Shown piece by piece: positions 52,931 through 64,000 of a stretch of DNA of 64,000 nucleotides; the stretch's first letter is position 1, and every line of letters starts with the position of its first letter. Source of the DNA: Calliopsis andreniformis. Its lineage: Eukaryota > Arthropoda > Insecta > Hymenoptera > Andrenidae. The notes below the pieces were generated by a model. The model had not been told where the DNA came from. It saw nothing but the letters and a program-made list of their open reading frames with translations, and did no database searches. The DNA lies in NCBI RefSeq assembly GCF_051401765.1, contig NW_027480440.1, positions 3,534,001 to 3,598,000 of the forward strand. Direction: 5' to 3'. The translations under genes and the position numbers were made by a program.

Positions 52931-55900
52931 CCTCATACCTCAATCCTCAACCGTCAGTCCTCGTCCTCAATCCTCAATATTCAATCATCAATAATCAGTC
53001 TTCAATCCTCAATCCTCAATCCTCAATTCTCAATCCTCAATCCTCAATCCTCAATCCTCAGTCCACAATCCTCAATCCTGAATCTTCAATCATGAATCCT
53101 CAATCTTCAGACCTCAGTCCTCAACAATCAGTTGTCAAATCTCAATTCTCAATACAACATCATCAATTCACAGTTTTCAATACTCAATACTCAATCTGCA
53201 ATCTTCAAATCTCTATCCACAAACATCAATTCTCATCACTGAACCCTCATAGCTCAGTCCACAATCCTCAATCTTCAATCCTCAATCGTCAATCCTCAAT
53301 CCTCAATCCTCAATCTTCAATCCTCAATACTCAATCTTCAATCCTCAATCCTCAGTTCCCAATCCTCAATCCTCAATCCTCAATAGTCAGTCTTCAATCC
53401 TCAATACTCAATCTGCAATCCTCAGTCCTCAATCCCCAATCCTCAATCCTCAATCCTCAATACTCAGTCATCAATCCTCGATCTTCAATACTCAATCCTC
53501 AATCCTCAATCCTCAATCCTCAATCCTCAATCCTCAATCCTCAATCCTCATTCCTCAAACCTCAATCCTCAGCCCTCAGTCCTCATCCTCAATTCTCAAT
53601 TCTCAATCCTCAAACCTCAATCCTAAATCTTCAATCCTCAATAATCAATCTCCTATCCTAGATCCTCAATCCCCAATACTCTATCCTTAATCCTCAATAT
53701 TCAATCCTCTATCCCCAGGCCACAATCTACAATCCCCAAAGCTCAATAATCAATCCTCAATCCTCAGTCCTCAATCGTCAATCATCAATCCACAATCTTC
53801 AATCCTCAATAATCAATCTCGTATCCTAGATCCTCAATCCCCAATACTCTATCCTTAATCCTCAATACTCAATCCTCAATCCTCAATCTTCAATCATCAA
53901 TACTCAATCTTCAATCCTCAATCCTCAATCCTCAATCCTCAATCCTCAATCCTCAATATTCAATACACAACCTTCAAACATCAATCCTCAATACTCAATC
54001 ATCAATCCTCAATTCTCAATTCTCAATAGAATATCCTGAATTCTCAGTTTTCAATACTCAATCCTCAATCTTCAATCTTCAAGTGTCCATCCACAAACAT
54101 CAAATCTCATCACTCAACCCTCAACACTCAGTCCTCAATCTTCAATCCTCAATCCTCAATCCTCAATACTCAATCTTCAATCCTCCATACTCAATCTTCA
54201 ATCCTCAATCCGCAGTCATCAATCCTCAATCCTCAATCCTCAGTCATCAATCCTCAATCCTCAATCCTCATTCCTCAAACCTCCATCCTCAACCCTCAGT
54301 CCTCATCCTCAATTCTCAATTCTCAATCCTCAATCCTCAATCCTCAATCTTCAATCCTCAATAATCAATCTCGTATCCTAGATCCTCAATCCCCAATACT
54401 CTATCCTTAATCCTCAATATTCAAGCCTCTATCCCCAGTCCACAATCTTCAATCCCCAAAGCTCAATAATCAATCCTCAATCCTCAGTCCTCAATCACCA
54501 ATCCTCAGTCCTCAATCCTCAATCCTCAATACTCAAACCTCAATCCTCAATCCTCTATCCTCAATCATCAATCCTCAATCTTCAATACTCAATCCTCAAT
54601 CCTCAATCATCAATCCTGAATCCTCAATCCTCAATCTTCAATCCTCAATACTCAGCCATCAATCATCAATCCTCAATACTCAATCCTCAATCCTCAATAC
54701 TCAATCATCAATCCTCAATCCTCATTCATCAACCTTCAATCCGCAATCCTCATTCCTCAAACCTCAATCCTCAACCCTCAGTCCTCAATCCTCAACCCTC
54801 AGTCCTCATCCTCAATTCTCAATTCTCAATCCTCAATACTCAATCCTCAATCTTCAATCCTCAATAATCAATCTCCTATCCTAGACCCTCAATCCCCAAT
54901 CCTCAATCATTAATCCTCAATCTTCAATCCTCAATCCACAGTCCTCGATCTTCAATCCTCAATGCTCAATCGTCAATCCTCAATCCTCAGGCATCAGTCC
55001 TCAATCCTCAATCCTCAATCCTCAATCCTCAACCGTCAGTCCTCGTCCTGAATCCTCAACTCTCAATACTTAATACTCAATCCTCAATCATCAATCATCA
55101 ATACACAATCTTCAATCCTCAATCCTCAATCCTCAATCCTAAAATCCTCAATCCTCAATATTCAACACACAACCCTCGACCATCAATCCTCAATACTCAA
55201 CCATCAATACTCAATACTCAATAGAATATCCTGAATTCTCAGTCTTCAATACTCAATCCTCAATCTTCAATCTTCATGTCTCCATCCACAAACATCAATT
55301 CTCATCACTGAACACTCAACACTCAGTCCTCAATCTTCAATCCTCAATCCTGAATGCTCAAACCTCATTCCTCAAACCTCAATCCTCAACCCTCAGTCCT
55401 CATTCTCCATCCTCAATCCTCAATCCACAATCCTCAATCTTCAATCCTCAATACTCAACATTCGATCCTCAATCCACAGTCCTCAATCCTCAAACCACAA
55501 TCCTCAGTCCTCAATCCTCAATCCTCAATCCTCATACCGCAATCCTCAACCGTCAGTCCTCGTCCTCAATCCTCAACTATGAATCCTCAATCCTCAATAT
55601 TCAAACATCAATACTCAATCTTCAATCCTGAATCCTCAATCCTCAATCCTCAATCCTCAATCCTCAATCCTCAGTCCTCAAACCTCAATCCTGAATCCTC
55701 AATCCTCAGTTCCCAAACCTCAATCCTGAATCTTCAATCCTGAATCCTCAATCTTCAGACCTCAGTCCTCAACAATCAGTTGTCAATTCTCAATCCTGAA
55801 TACAATATCATCAATTCACAGTTATCAATACTCAATACTTATTCTGCAATCTTCAAACCTCTAGTCACAAACATCAATTCTCATCACTGAACCCTCAACA

Positions 55901-57050
55901 CTCAGTCCCCAATCCTCAATCTTCAATCCTCAACGCTCAATACTCAACACTCGGTCCTCTCTCTTCAATCCGCCATCCTCAATCCTCTATCCTTAAGCGT
56001 CAATCCTCAATCCTCAATCCTCAACCCTCAATCCTCAGTCCTCAAACCTCAATTCCGAATCCTCAATCCTGAATGCTCAATCTTCATCCCTCTGTCCGCA
56101 ACAATCAATTGTCAATACTCAATCCTCAATACAATATCCTCAATTCACAGTTTTCAGTACTCAATCCCCAATCCTCAATCTTCAAATCTCAATCCACAGA
56201 CATCAATTCTCATCACTCAACCCTCAACACTCAGTCCTCAATCTTCAATCCTCAATCCTCAATCCTCAATCTTCAATCCTCCATACTCAATCGTCAATCC
56301 TCAATCCTCAATCACCAATCCTCAATTCCCAATACTCTATCCTTAATCCTCAATATTCAATCCTCTATCCCCAGGCCACAATCTTCAATCCCCAGAGCTC
56401 AATAATCAATCCTCAACCCTCAGTCCTCAATCGTCAATCATCAATCCACAATCTTCAATAGTCAATCCTCAATCCTCAATCCTCAATCCTCAATCCTCAA
56501 TCCTCAGTCATCAATCCTCAATCTTCAATACTCAATCCTCAATCCTCAATCCTGAATCCTCAATACTTAACCATCAATCCTCAATTCTCAATACTCAATA
56601 GAGTATCCTGAATTCTTAGGATTCAATACTCAAACCTCAATCCTCAGCCCTCAGCACTCATCCTCCATCCTCAATCCTCAATACTCAATCCTCAATCTTC
56701 AATCCTCAATACGCAATCTTCGATCCTCAATCCTCAACACTCAATCCTCAATCCTCAATCCTCAGTCATGAATACTCAATCTTCAACACTCAATCCTCAA
56801 TCCTCAATCCTCAATCCTCAATCCTGAATCCTCAATCCTCGTTCCTCAAACCTCAAACCTCAACCCTCAGTCCTCATCCTCAATTCTCAATTCTCAAACC
56901 TCAATCCTCAATTCTCAATCTTCAATCCTCAATAATCAATCTCCAATCCTAGATCCTCAATCCCCAATCCTCAATCGTTAATCCTCTATCTTCAATCCTC
57001 AATCCCCAGTCCTCAATCCTCAATACTCAATCTTCAATCCTGAATCCTCA
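52930..57050 (+). repeat. Third, distant and edited copy of the 9.7-13.75 kb block
   Basis: It follows the 6134-bp unit at offset 43203 (9889/53092) and then at 43336-43343 (12018/55354, 10838/54181). At about 53867-54175, roughly 295 bp stand in place of the roughly 155 bp at 10680-10835. The net gain is 140 bp, 20 heptamers exactly. The replaced part carries its own cassette with AAGTGTCCATCC and CAAATCTCATCACTC. Scattered differences such as CCTTAAGCG near 55991 and AGAGTATCC near 56600 make it clearly older than the 6134-bp pair. Confidence 0.87.
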
Positions 57051-57154
57051 ATTCTCAATCCTCAATACTCAATCCTGAATCTTCAATCATCAGTACTTAA
57101 TCTTCAATACACAATCCTCAACCCTCAATCCTCAATCCTCAATCTTCAATCTTC

Positions 57155-58309
57155 ATGTCTCCTTCCACAAACATCAATTCTCATCACTCAACCATCAACA
57201 CTCAGTCCTCAACCTTCAGTCCTCAATCCTCAATATTCAATCCTCAGTCCTCAATCCTCAATCTTCAATACTCAATCCTCAATCATAAAATCTTCAATCC
57301 TCAATCCTCAATCCCCAATCCTCAATCTTCAATCCTCAATTCTCAATCCTCAAGCCTCGATCCTCAATCCTCGATCTTCAATCCTGAATACTCAATCTTC
57401 AATCCTCAATCCTCAATCCTCAATCCTCAATCGTCTGTCTTCAATCCTCAATACTCAATCATCAATCCTCAATCCTCAATCCTCAATCCTCAATCCTCAT
57501 TCTTCAATCCTCAATACCCAATCCTCATTCTTCAGTCCTCAATCCTCAATCCTCAATTCTCAACGCTCAGCCCTCATCCTCAGTCCTCAATCCTCAATCC
57601 TCAATCCTCAATCTTCAATCCTCAATACTCAATCTTCAATCCTCAGTCCTCAAACCTTAATTCTGAATTCTCAATCCTGAATCCTCAATCTTCAGCTCGC
57701 AGTCCTCAACAATCAGTAGTCAATCCTCAATCCTCAATAGAATATCCTCAATTCACAGTATTCAATACCCAATACTCAATCTGCAACCTACCAACCTCTA
57801 TCCACAAACATCAATTCTCATCACCCAACCCTCAACACTCTGTCCTCAATGTTCAATCCTCAATCCTCAATTCTCAATCTTCATTCCTCAATACTCAATC
57901 CTCAATACTCAATACACAATCTTCAATCCTCAATCCTCAATCCTCAATCCTCAATCCTCAATCGTCAATCCTCAATCCTCAATCATCAATCCTCAATCTC
58001 CAATACTCAATCCTCAATCCTCAATCCTCAATCCTCAATCCTCAATCCTCAATCCTCAATCGTCTGTCTTCAATCCTCAATACTCAATCATCAATACTCA
58101 ATCCTCAATCCTCAATCCTCAATCCTCATTCTTCAATCCTCAATACCCAATCCTCATTCTTCAGTCCTCAATCCTCAATCCTCAATTCTCAACGCTCAGC
58201 CCTCATCCTCAGTCCTCAATCCTCAATCCTCAATCCTCAATCTTCAATCCTCAATACTCAATCTTCAATCCTCTGTCCTCAAACCTTAATTCTGAATTCT
58301 CAATCCTGA
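57155..58309 (+). other. 384-codon open frame, judged non-coding
   Basis: This frame opens at an ATG in CTTCATGTCTCC and encodes about 50 imperfect SSILNPQ heptads. It crosses the junction between the two 629-bp tandem copies without any change in character. Another frame of 146 codons (57849-58289) overlaps it with the same vocabulary. The equivalent starts at 20169, 22005, 26115 and 27951 give frames of very different length (152, 121, 152 and 121 codons). That argues against a conserved product. Confidence 0.87.
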
Positions 58310-58677
58310 ATCCTCAATCTTCAGCTCGCAGTCCTCAACAATCAGTAGTCAATCCTCAATCCTCAATAGAATATCCTCAATTCACAGTATTCAATACCCA
58401 ATACTCAATCTGCAACCTACCAACCTCTATCCACAAACATCAATTCTCATCACCCAACCCTCAACACTCAGTCCTCAATGTTCAATCCTCAATCCTCAAT
58501 CCTCAATCCTCAATCCTCAATCGTCAATCCTCAATGCTCAATCATCAATCCTCAATCTCCAATACTCAATCCTCAATCCTCAATCCTCAATCCTCAATCC
58601 ACAACCCTCAATCCTCAATATTCAACACAAAGCCATCAACCATCAATTCTCAATACTCAACCATCAATCCTCAATCC
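57420..58677 (+). repeat. 629-bp subunit, two tandem copies
   Basis: TCGTCTGTCT at 57431 recurs at 58060, and ATGTTCAATCC at 57849 recurs at 58478 (offset 629). The copies are about 57420-58048 and 58049-58677. The length is 90 heptamers minus one base, matching the single 6-bp unit in the GCCCTCATCCTCAGTCC stretch. Copy 1 has AGTCCTCAAACC near 57644 where copy 2 has TGTCCTCAAACC near 58273. Similar material occurs once each at 22.4-22.85, 28.4-28.8 and 40.4-40.85 kb. Confidence 0.88.
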
Positions 58678-59104
58678 TCAGTCCTCAAATCTCAATTCCA
58701 AATCCTCAATCCTGAATGCTCAATCTTCAGCCCTCAGTCCGCAACAATCAACTGTGAAATCTCAATCCTCAGTAGAATATCCTCAATTCACAGTTTTCAA
58801 TACTTAATCCCCAATCTTCAATTTTCAAATCTCAATCCCCAGACATCAATTCTCATCACTCAACTCTCAACACTCAGTCCTCAATCTTCAATCCTCAATC
58901 CTCAATATTCAATCCTCCATACTCAATCGTCAATCCTCAATCCTCAATCATCAATCCTCAATCCTCAATCCTCAGTCACGAATCCTCAATCTTCAATACT
59001 CAATCCTCAATCCTCAATCCTCAATCCTCAATCCTCAATCCTCAAACATCATTCCTCAAACCTCAATCCTCAATCCTCAGTCCTCATCCTCCATCCTCAA
59101 TCTT

Positions 59105-62100
59105 CAATCCTCAATAATCAATGTCCTATCCTAGACCCTCAATCCCCAATGCTCTATGCTTAATCCTCAATATTCAATCCTCTATCCCCAGTCCACAATC
59201 TTCAAACCCCAAAGCTCAATAATCAATCCTCAATCCTCAGTCCTCAATCGTCAACTATCAGTCCACAATCTTCAATGCTCAATCCTCAATACTCAACCAT
59301 CAATCCTCAATTCTCAATACTCAATAGAATATACTGAATTCTCAGGATTCAATACTCAAACCTCATTCCTCAGCCCTGAACCCTCATCCTCCATCCTCAA
59401 TCCTCAATCCTCAATCCTCAATCTTCAATCCTCAATAAACAACCTCCAATCCTAGATCCTCAATCCCCTAATCCTCAATCATTAATCCTCAACCTTCAAT
59501 CCTCAATCCACAGTCCTCGATCTTCAATTGTCAATGCTCAATCCTCAATCCTCAATCCTCAGGCATCAGTCCTCAATCCTCAATCCTAAATCCTCAATCC
59601 TCAACCGTCAGTCCTCGTCCTCAATCCTCAACCCTCAATACTTAATCCCAAATCCTCAATCTTCAATCATCAATACACAATCTTCAATCCTCAATCCTCA
59701 ATCCTCAATCCTAAAATCCTCAATCCTCAATATTCAACACACAACCCTCAACCATCAATCCTCAATCCTCAATATTCAATCATCAATACTCAATCTTCAA
59801 TCCTCAATCCTCAATCCTCAATCCTCAATCCTCAATCCTCAATCCTCAGTCCTCAAACCTGAATCCTGAATCCTCAATCCTCAGTTCTCAAACCTCAATC
59901 CTGAATCTTCAATCCTGAATCCTCAATCTTCAGACCTCAGTCCTCAACAATCAGTTGTCAATTCTCAATCCTCAATACAATATCATCAATTCACAGTTAT
60001 CAATACTCAATACTTATTCTGCAATCTTCAAATCTCTATTCACAAACATCAATTCTCATCACTGAACCCTCAACACTCAGTCCCCAATCCTCAATCTTCA
60101 ATCCTCAACACTCAATTCTCAACACTCGGTCCTCTCTCTTCAATCCGCCATCCTCAATCCTCTATCCTCAAGCGTCAATCCTCAATCCTCAATCCTCAAC
60201 CCTCAATCCTCAGTAATGAATACTCAATCTTCAACACTCAATCCTCAATCCTCAATCCTCAATCCTCAATCCTCAATCCTCAATCCTCGTTCCTCAAACC
60301 TCAAACCTCAACCCTCAGTCCTCATCCTCAATTCTCAATTCTCAATCCTCAATCCTCAATTCTCAATCTTCAATCCTCAATAATCAATCTCCAATCCTAG
60401 ATCCTCAATCCCCAATCCTCAATCGTTAAACCTCAATCTTCAATCCTCAATCCCCAGTCCTCAATCCTCAATACTCAATCTTCAATCCTCAATCCTCAAT
60501 TCTCAATCCTCAATACTCAATCCTCAATTGTCAATCCTCAGTCCCCTATCCTCAATCTTCAATCCTCAATCCTCAATCCTCAATCCTCAATCCTCAATCT
60601 TCAATCCTCAATCCTCAATCCCCAATCCTCAATCTTCAATCCTCAATTCTCAATCCTCAAGCCTCGATCCTCAATCCTCTATCTTCAATCCTCAATCCTC
60701 AATCCTCAATCTTCAATCCTCAACACTCAACCTTCAATCCTCAATTCTCAATCCTCAATACTAAATGATCAATTCTCAATCCTCTATCTCCAATCCTCAA
60801 TACTCAATCTTCAATCCTCAATCCTCAATCCTCAATCCCCAATATTCAACACAAAACCCTTAACCATCAATCCTCAATACTCAACCATCAATCCTCAATC
60901 CTCAGTCCTCAATACAATACCCTGAATTCACAGTTTTCAATACTCAATCTCCATTCTTCAATCTTCAAATCTCAATCCACAAACATCAATTCTCATCACT
61001 CAACCCTCAACAATCAGTCCCCAATCTTCAATCCTCAATCCTCAATCCACAATCTTCAATCCTCAATACTCAACCTTCAATCCTCAATCCTCAATCCTCA
61101 ATCCTAAATGATCAATCCTCAATCCTCTATCACCAATCCTCGATAGTCAATCTTCAATCCTCAATCCTCAATCCTCAATCCTCAATCCTCAATCCTCATT
61201 CTTCAATCCTCAATACCCAATCCTCAATCTTCAATCCTCAATCCTCAATCATCAATTCCCAACCCTCAATCCTCTGTCCTCAGTCCTCAAACCTCAATCC
61301 TCAACCCTCAGCCCTCAGTTCTCAGTCATCAAACCTCAATCCTCAACCCTCAGCCCTCATTCTCAATCCTCAATCCTCAACCCTCAATCCTCAATATTCA
61401 ATCCTCAATACTCAATCTTCAATCCTGATTCTACAATCCTCAATACCCAATCCTCAATCTTCAACGCTCAATCCTCAATCCTCAATTCTCAATCCTCAAT
61501 CATCAATCCTCAGACCTCAAACATAAATACTCAGCCCTCAGTCCTCGTCCTCAATCCACAACCCTCAATCCTCAATCCTCAATCTTCAATCATCAATATT
61601 CTGTCTTCAATCCTCAATCCTCAATCCCCAATCATCAATCCTCATTCCTCAATCCTCAACCCTCAATCCCCAATCCTCAATCTTCAATCATAAATACTCA
61701 ATCTTCAATCCTCAATCTTCAATCCTCAATCCTCAATGCTCAATCCTCAGTATTCAACACACAACCCTCAACGATCAATCCTCAATACTCAACCATCAAT
61801 CTTCAATTCTCAATACTCAATAGAATATCCTGAACTCTCATGGCTCAATACTCAATCCACATTATTCAATAATCAAATCTCAATCCTCAAACATCAATCC
61901 TCAACACTCAATCCTCAACACTCAGTCCTCTCTCTTCAATCCTCCATCCTCAATCCTCAATCCTCAAGCGTCAATCCTCAATCCTCAATCCTCAACACTC
62001 AATCCTCAGTCCTGAAACCTCAATCCCGAATCCTCAAACCTGAGTCATCTATCTTCAGACCTCAGTCCTCAACAATCATTTGTCAATCCTCAATCCTCAA

Positions 62101-64000
62101 TAGAATATCCTCAATTCACTGTTTTCAATACTCAATGCTCAATCTGCAATCTTCAAATCTCTATCCACAAAGATCAATTCTAATCACTCAACCCTCAACA
62201 CTCAGTCCTCAATGTTCAATCCTAAATTCTCAATTCTCAATCTTCAATCCTCAATCCTCAACCGTCAATCGTCAATCCTCAATCCTCAATCTTCAATCAT
62301 CAACATTCAATCTTCAATCCTCAATCCACAATCCTCAATCCTCAATGCACAATCCTCAATCTTCAATCCCCAATACTCGATCCTCAATCCTCAATCCTCA
62401 ATCTTCAATCCTCAATGCTCAATCTTCAATCCTCAATCCTCAATCCTCAATCCTCAATCCTCAATCCTCAATCCTCAATCCTCAATCCTCAATCTTCAAT
62501 CCTCAATACTGAATCTTCAATCCTCAATCCTCAATCTTAAGTCTTCAATCCTCATTCTCCAATCCTCAACAACCAATCCTCAATCTTCAATCCCAAATCC
62601 TCAATCCTCAATTCTCAATCCTCAATCCTAAATCCTCAGACCTCAAACATCAATACTCAGCCCTCAGTCCTCGTCGTCAATCCACAACCCTCAGCCCTCA
62701 TACTCAATCCTCAATCCTCAATCCTCAACCCTCAATATTCAATCCTCAATGCTCAATCCTCAATCCTCAATCCTCAATCCACAATCCACAATCCTCAATC
62801 CTCAATCCTCAAACCTCAATCCTCAACCGTCAGTCCTCGTCCTCAATCCTCAATCCTCAATCCTCAAACCTCAATCCTCAACCGTCAGTCCTGGTCCTCA
62901 ATCCTCAACTCTCAATCCTCAATCCTCAATCTTCAATCGTCAATACTCAATCTTCAATCCTCAATCTTCAATCCTCAATCCTCAATCCTCAATCCTCAAT
63001 ATTCGACACACAGCCCTCAACCATCAATCCTCAATACTCAACCATCAATCTTCAATTCTCAGTACTCAACAGAATATCCTGAATTCTCATGGCTCAATAC
63101 TCAATCCACATTATTCAGTAATCAAATCTCATTCCTCAAATATCAATCCTCAACACTCAATCCTCAACACTCAGTCCTCTCTCTTCAATCCTCCATCCTC
63201 AATCCTCAATCCTCAAGCGTCAATCCTCAATCCTCAATCCTCAACACTCAATCCTCAGTCCTGAAACCTCAATCCCGAATCCTCAAACCTGAATCATCTA
63301 TCTTCAGACCTCAGTCCTCAACAATCATTTGTCAATCCTCAATCCTCAATAGAATATCCTCAATTCACTGTTTTCAATGCTCAATGCTCAATCTGCAATC
63401 TTCAAATCTCTATCCACAAAGATCAATTCTAATCACTCAACCCTCAACACTCAGTCCTCAATGTTCAATCCTCAATTCTCAATTCTCAATCTTCAATCCT
63501 CAATCCTCAACCGTCAATCGTCAATCCTCAATCCTCAATCTTCAATCATCAACATTCAATCTTCAATCCTCAATCCACAATCCTCAATCCTCAATGCTCA
63601 ACCCTCAATCTTCAATCCTCAATCCTCGATCCTCAATCCTCAATCCTCAATCTTCAATCCTCAATGCTCAATCTTCAATCCTCAATCCTGAATCCTCAAT
63701 CCTCAATCTTCAATCCTCAATACTCAGCCTTCAATCATCAATCCTCATTCCTCAAACCTCAATCCTCAACCCTCAGTCTTCAATCCTCAACCCTCAGTCC
63801 TCATCCTCAATTCTCAATTCTCAATCCTCAATGCTCAATCCTCAATCTTCAATCCTCAATAATCAATCTCCTATCCTAGACCCTCAATCCCCAATACTCT
63901 ATGCTTAATCCTCAATATTCAATCCTCTATCCCCAGTCCACAATCTTCAAACCCCAAAGCTCAATAATCAATCCTCAATCCTCAGTCCTCAATCGTCAAC
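59105..64000 (+). repeat. 4.9-kb block repeated at 11,888-bp offset, right copy (truncated by window end)
   Basis: This block is colinear with 47217-52112, with very few differences. Examples are AAACCTGAATCC near 59857 against AAACCTCAATCC near 47969, and AAACCTCAATCCTCAACC near 62813 against AAACCTCTATCCTCAACC near 50925. It starts at CAATCTTCAATCC near 59100, where it is joined to a diverged 937-type region (58680-59100). The match is still intact at the final base, so the block extends beyond the window. Confidence 0.9.

Larger units (their letters stand above)
1..64000. repeat. Heptanucleotide satellite array, consensus CTCAATC
   Basis: The entire window is built from tandem copies of a 7-bp unit, CTCAATC on the + strand and GATTGAG on the - strand. 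Runs of perfect units alternate with single-substitution variants, chiefly TTCAATC, CTCAATA, CTCAGTC, CTCAAAC, CTCAACC, CTGAATC and ATCAATC. Even the most irregular stretches keep 7-bp spacing. The ideal unit is 43% C with no G, so the + strand is almost G-free. No segment over 300 bases escapes this description, and the array is cut by both window ends. The size and the nested structure fit eukaryotic satellite or giant minisatellite DNA. I do not recognise the family, and any cellular role (heterochromatin, centromere, subtelomere) would be a guess. Confidence 0.97.

Noticed and set aside
633..63908. Dozens of + strand open frames of 60-680 codons that could be called as proteins of the SSILNPQ type
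   Set aside because: They overlap in several phases with the same peptide vocabulary, many start at codons other than ATG, their ends move with heptamer-register indels between near-identical copies, and there is no domain, signal or regulatory context. Repeat arithmetic alone predicts them.
1..64000. Protein-coding genes on the - strand
   Set aside because: GGATTGA gives a TGA in each - frame every 21 bp, so no long frame exists there.
1..64000. CRISPR array
   Set aside because: There are no spacers of constant length between identical repeats and no palindromic repeat; units are contiguous 7-mers.
1..64000. Active telomere array
   Set aside because: The unit lacks a G3 run, is highly variegated and is organised in multi-kilobase duplications, unlike a telomerase-made homogeneous tract.
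1..64000. Rho-independent terminators, riboswitches or other structured RNA
   Set aside because: The + strand has almost no G and the unit is not self-complementary, so stable stems cannot form.
1..64000. Bacterial or phage origin with an unknown defence or diversity-generating system
   Set aside because: There are no operons, ribosome-binding patterns or conserved enzymes, and 64 kb of pure heptamer satellite with higher-order units is not a known prokaryotic arrangement.

Overview
The whole window is one tandem-repeat array. The consensus on the + strand is the heptamer CTCAATC (read as TCCTCAA or ATTGAGG-complement in other phases), with C3 T2 A2 and no G. It runs from base 1 to base 64000 with no unique sequence between units, and the array leaves the window at both ends. 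I find no supportable protein-coding gene, RNA gene, transposon, CRISPR array, promoter or terminator. A satellite of this size with nested higher-order repeats suggests a eukaryotic nuclear chromosome, most plausibly heterochromatic (pericentromeric, subtelomeric or sex-chromosome-like). This is inferred from architecture only; I cannot name the species.

There are three scales of organisation. (1) Heptamers, with a limited set of variants (TTCAATC, CTCAATA, CTCAGTC, CTCAAAC, CTCAACC, CTGAATC, ATCAATC, GTCAATC, CTCATTC) and occasional 6-bp units that slip the phase. (2) Recurrent diverged cassettes of about 110-150 bp, which still parse into 7-bp steps. One is centred on TTCACAGTTTTCAATA; another is centred on CCTAGATCC. 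(3) Multi-kilobase duplications, tandem and dispersed, many almost identical.

Layout: 1-3440 and 5331-8750 are two copies of a unit at about 5.3 kb offset, with a smaller 1209-bp-offset duplication between them (3240-5040). 8170-14303 and 14304-20437 are a 6134-bp tandem pair. About 19100-25045 and 25046-30055 are a 5946-bp unit and its 5009-bp partner; the difference is one extra 937-bp subunit. 28990-33383 and 33384-37784 are a 4.4-kb tandem pair. 33391-40070 recurs at 41044-47618, and 40055-41700 carries material matching 28.0-29.65 kb. 47217-52112 recurs at 59105-64000 (offset 11888). Between these, 52930-57050 is a third, 37-43 kb distant, edited copy of the 9.7-13.75 kb block, followed by a 629-bp tandem pair.

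Many long open frames exist on the + strand and none of note on the - strand. The repeat arithmetic explains this: 7 is coprime to 3, so every + frame encodes the same cyclic heptapeptide SSILNPQ, while the - strand meets TGA once per 21 bp in each frame. I treat these frames as by-products, not genes. The interest of the window is evolutionary and structural: a layered record of unequal exchange in a heptamer satellite, with extreme strand asymmetry.
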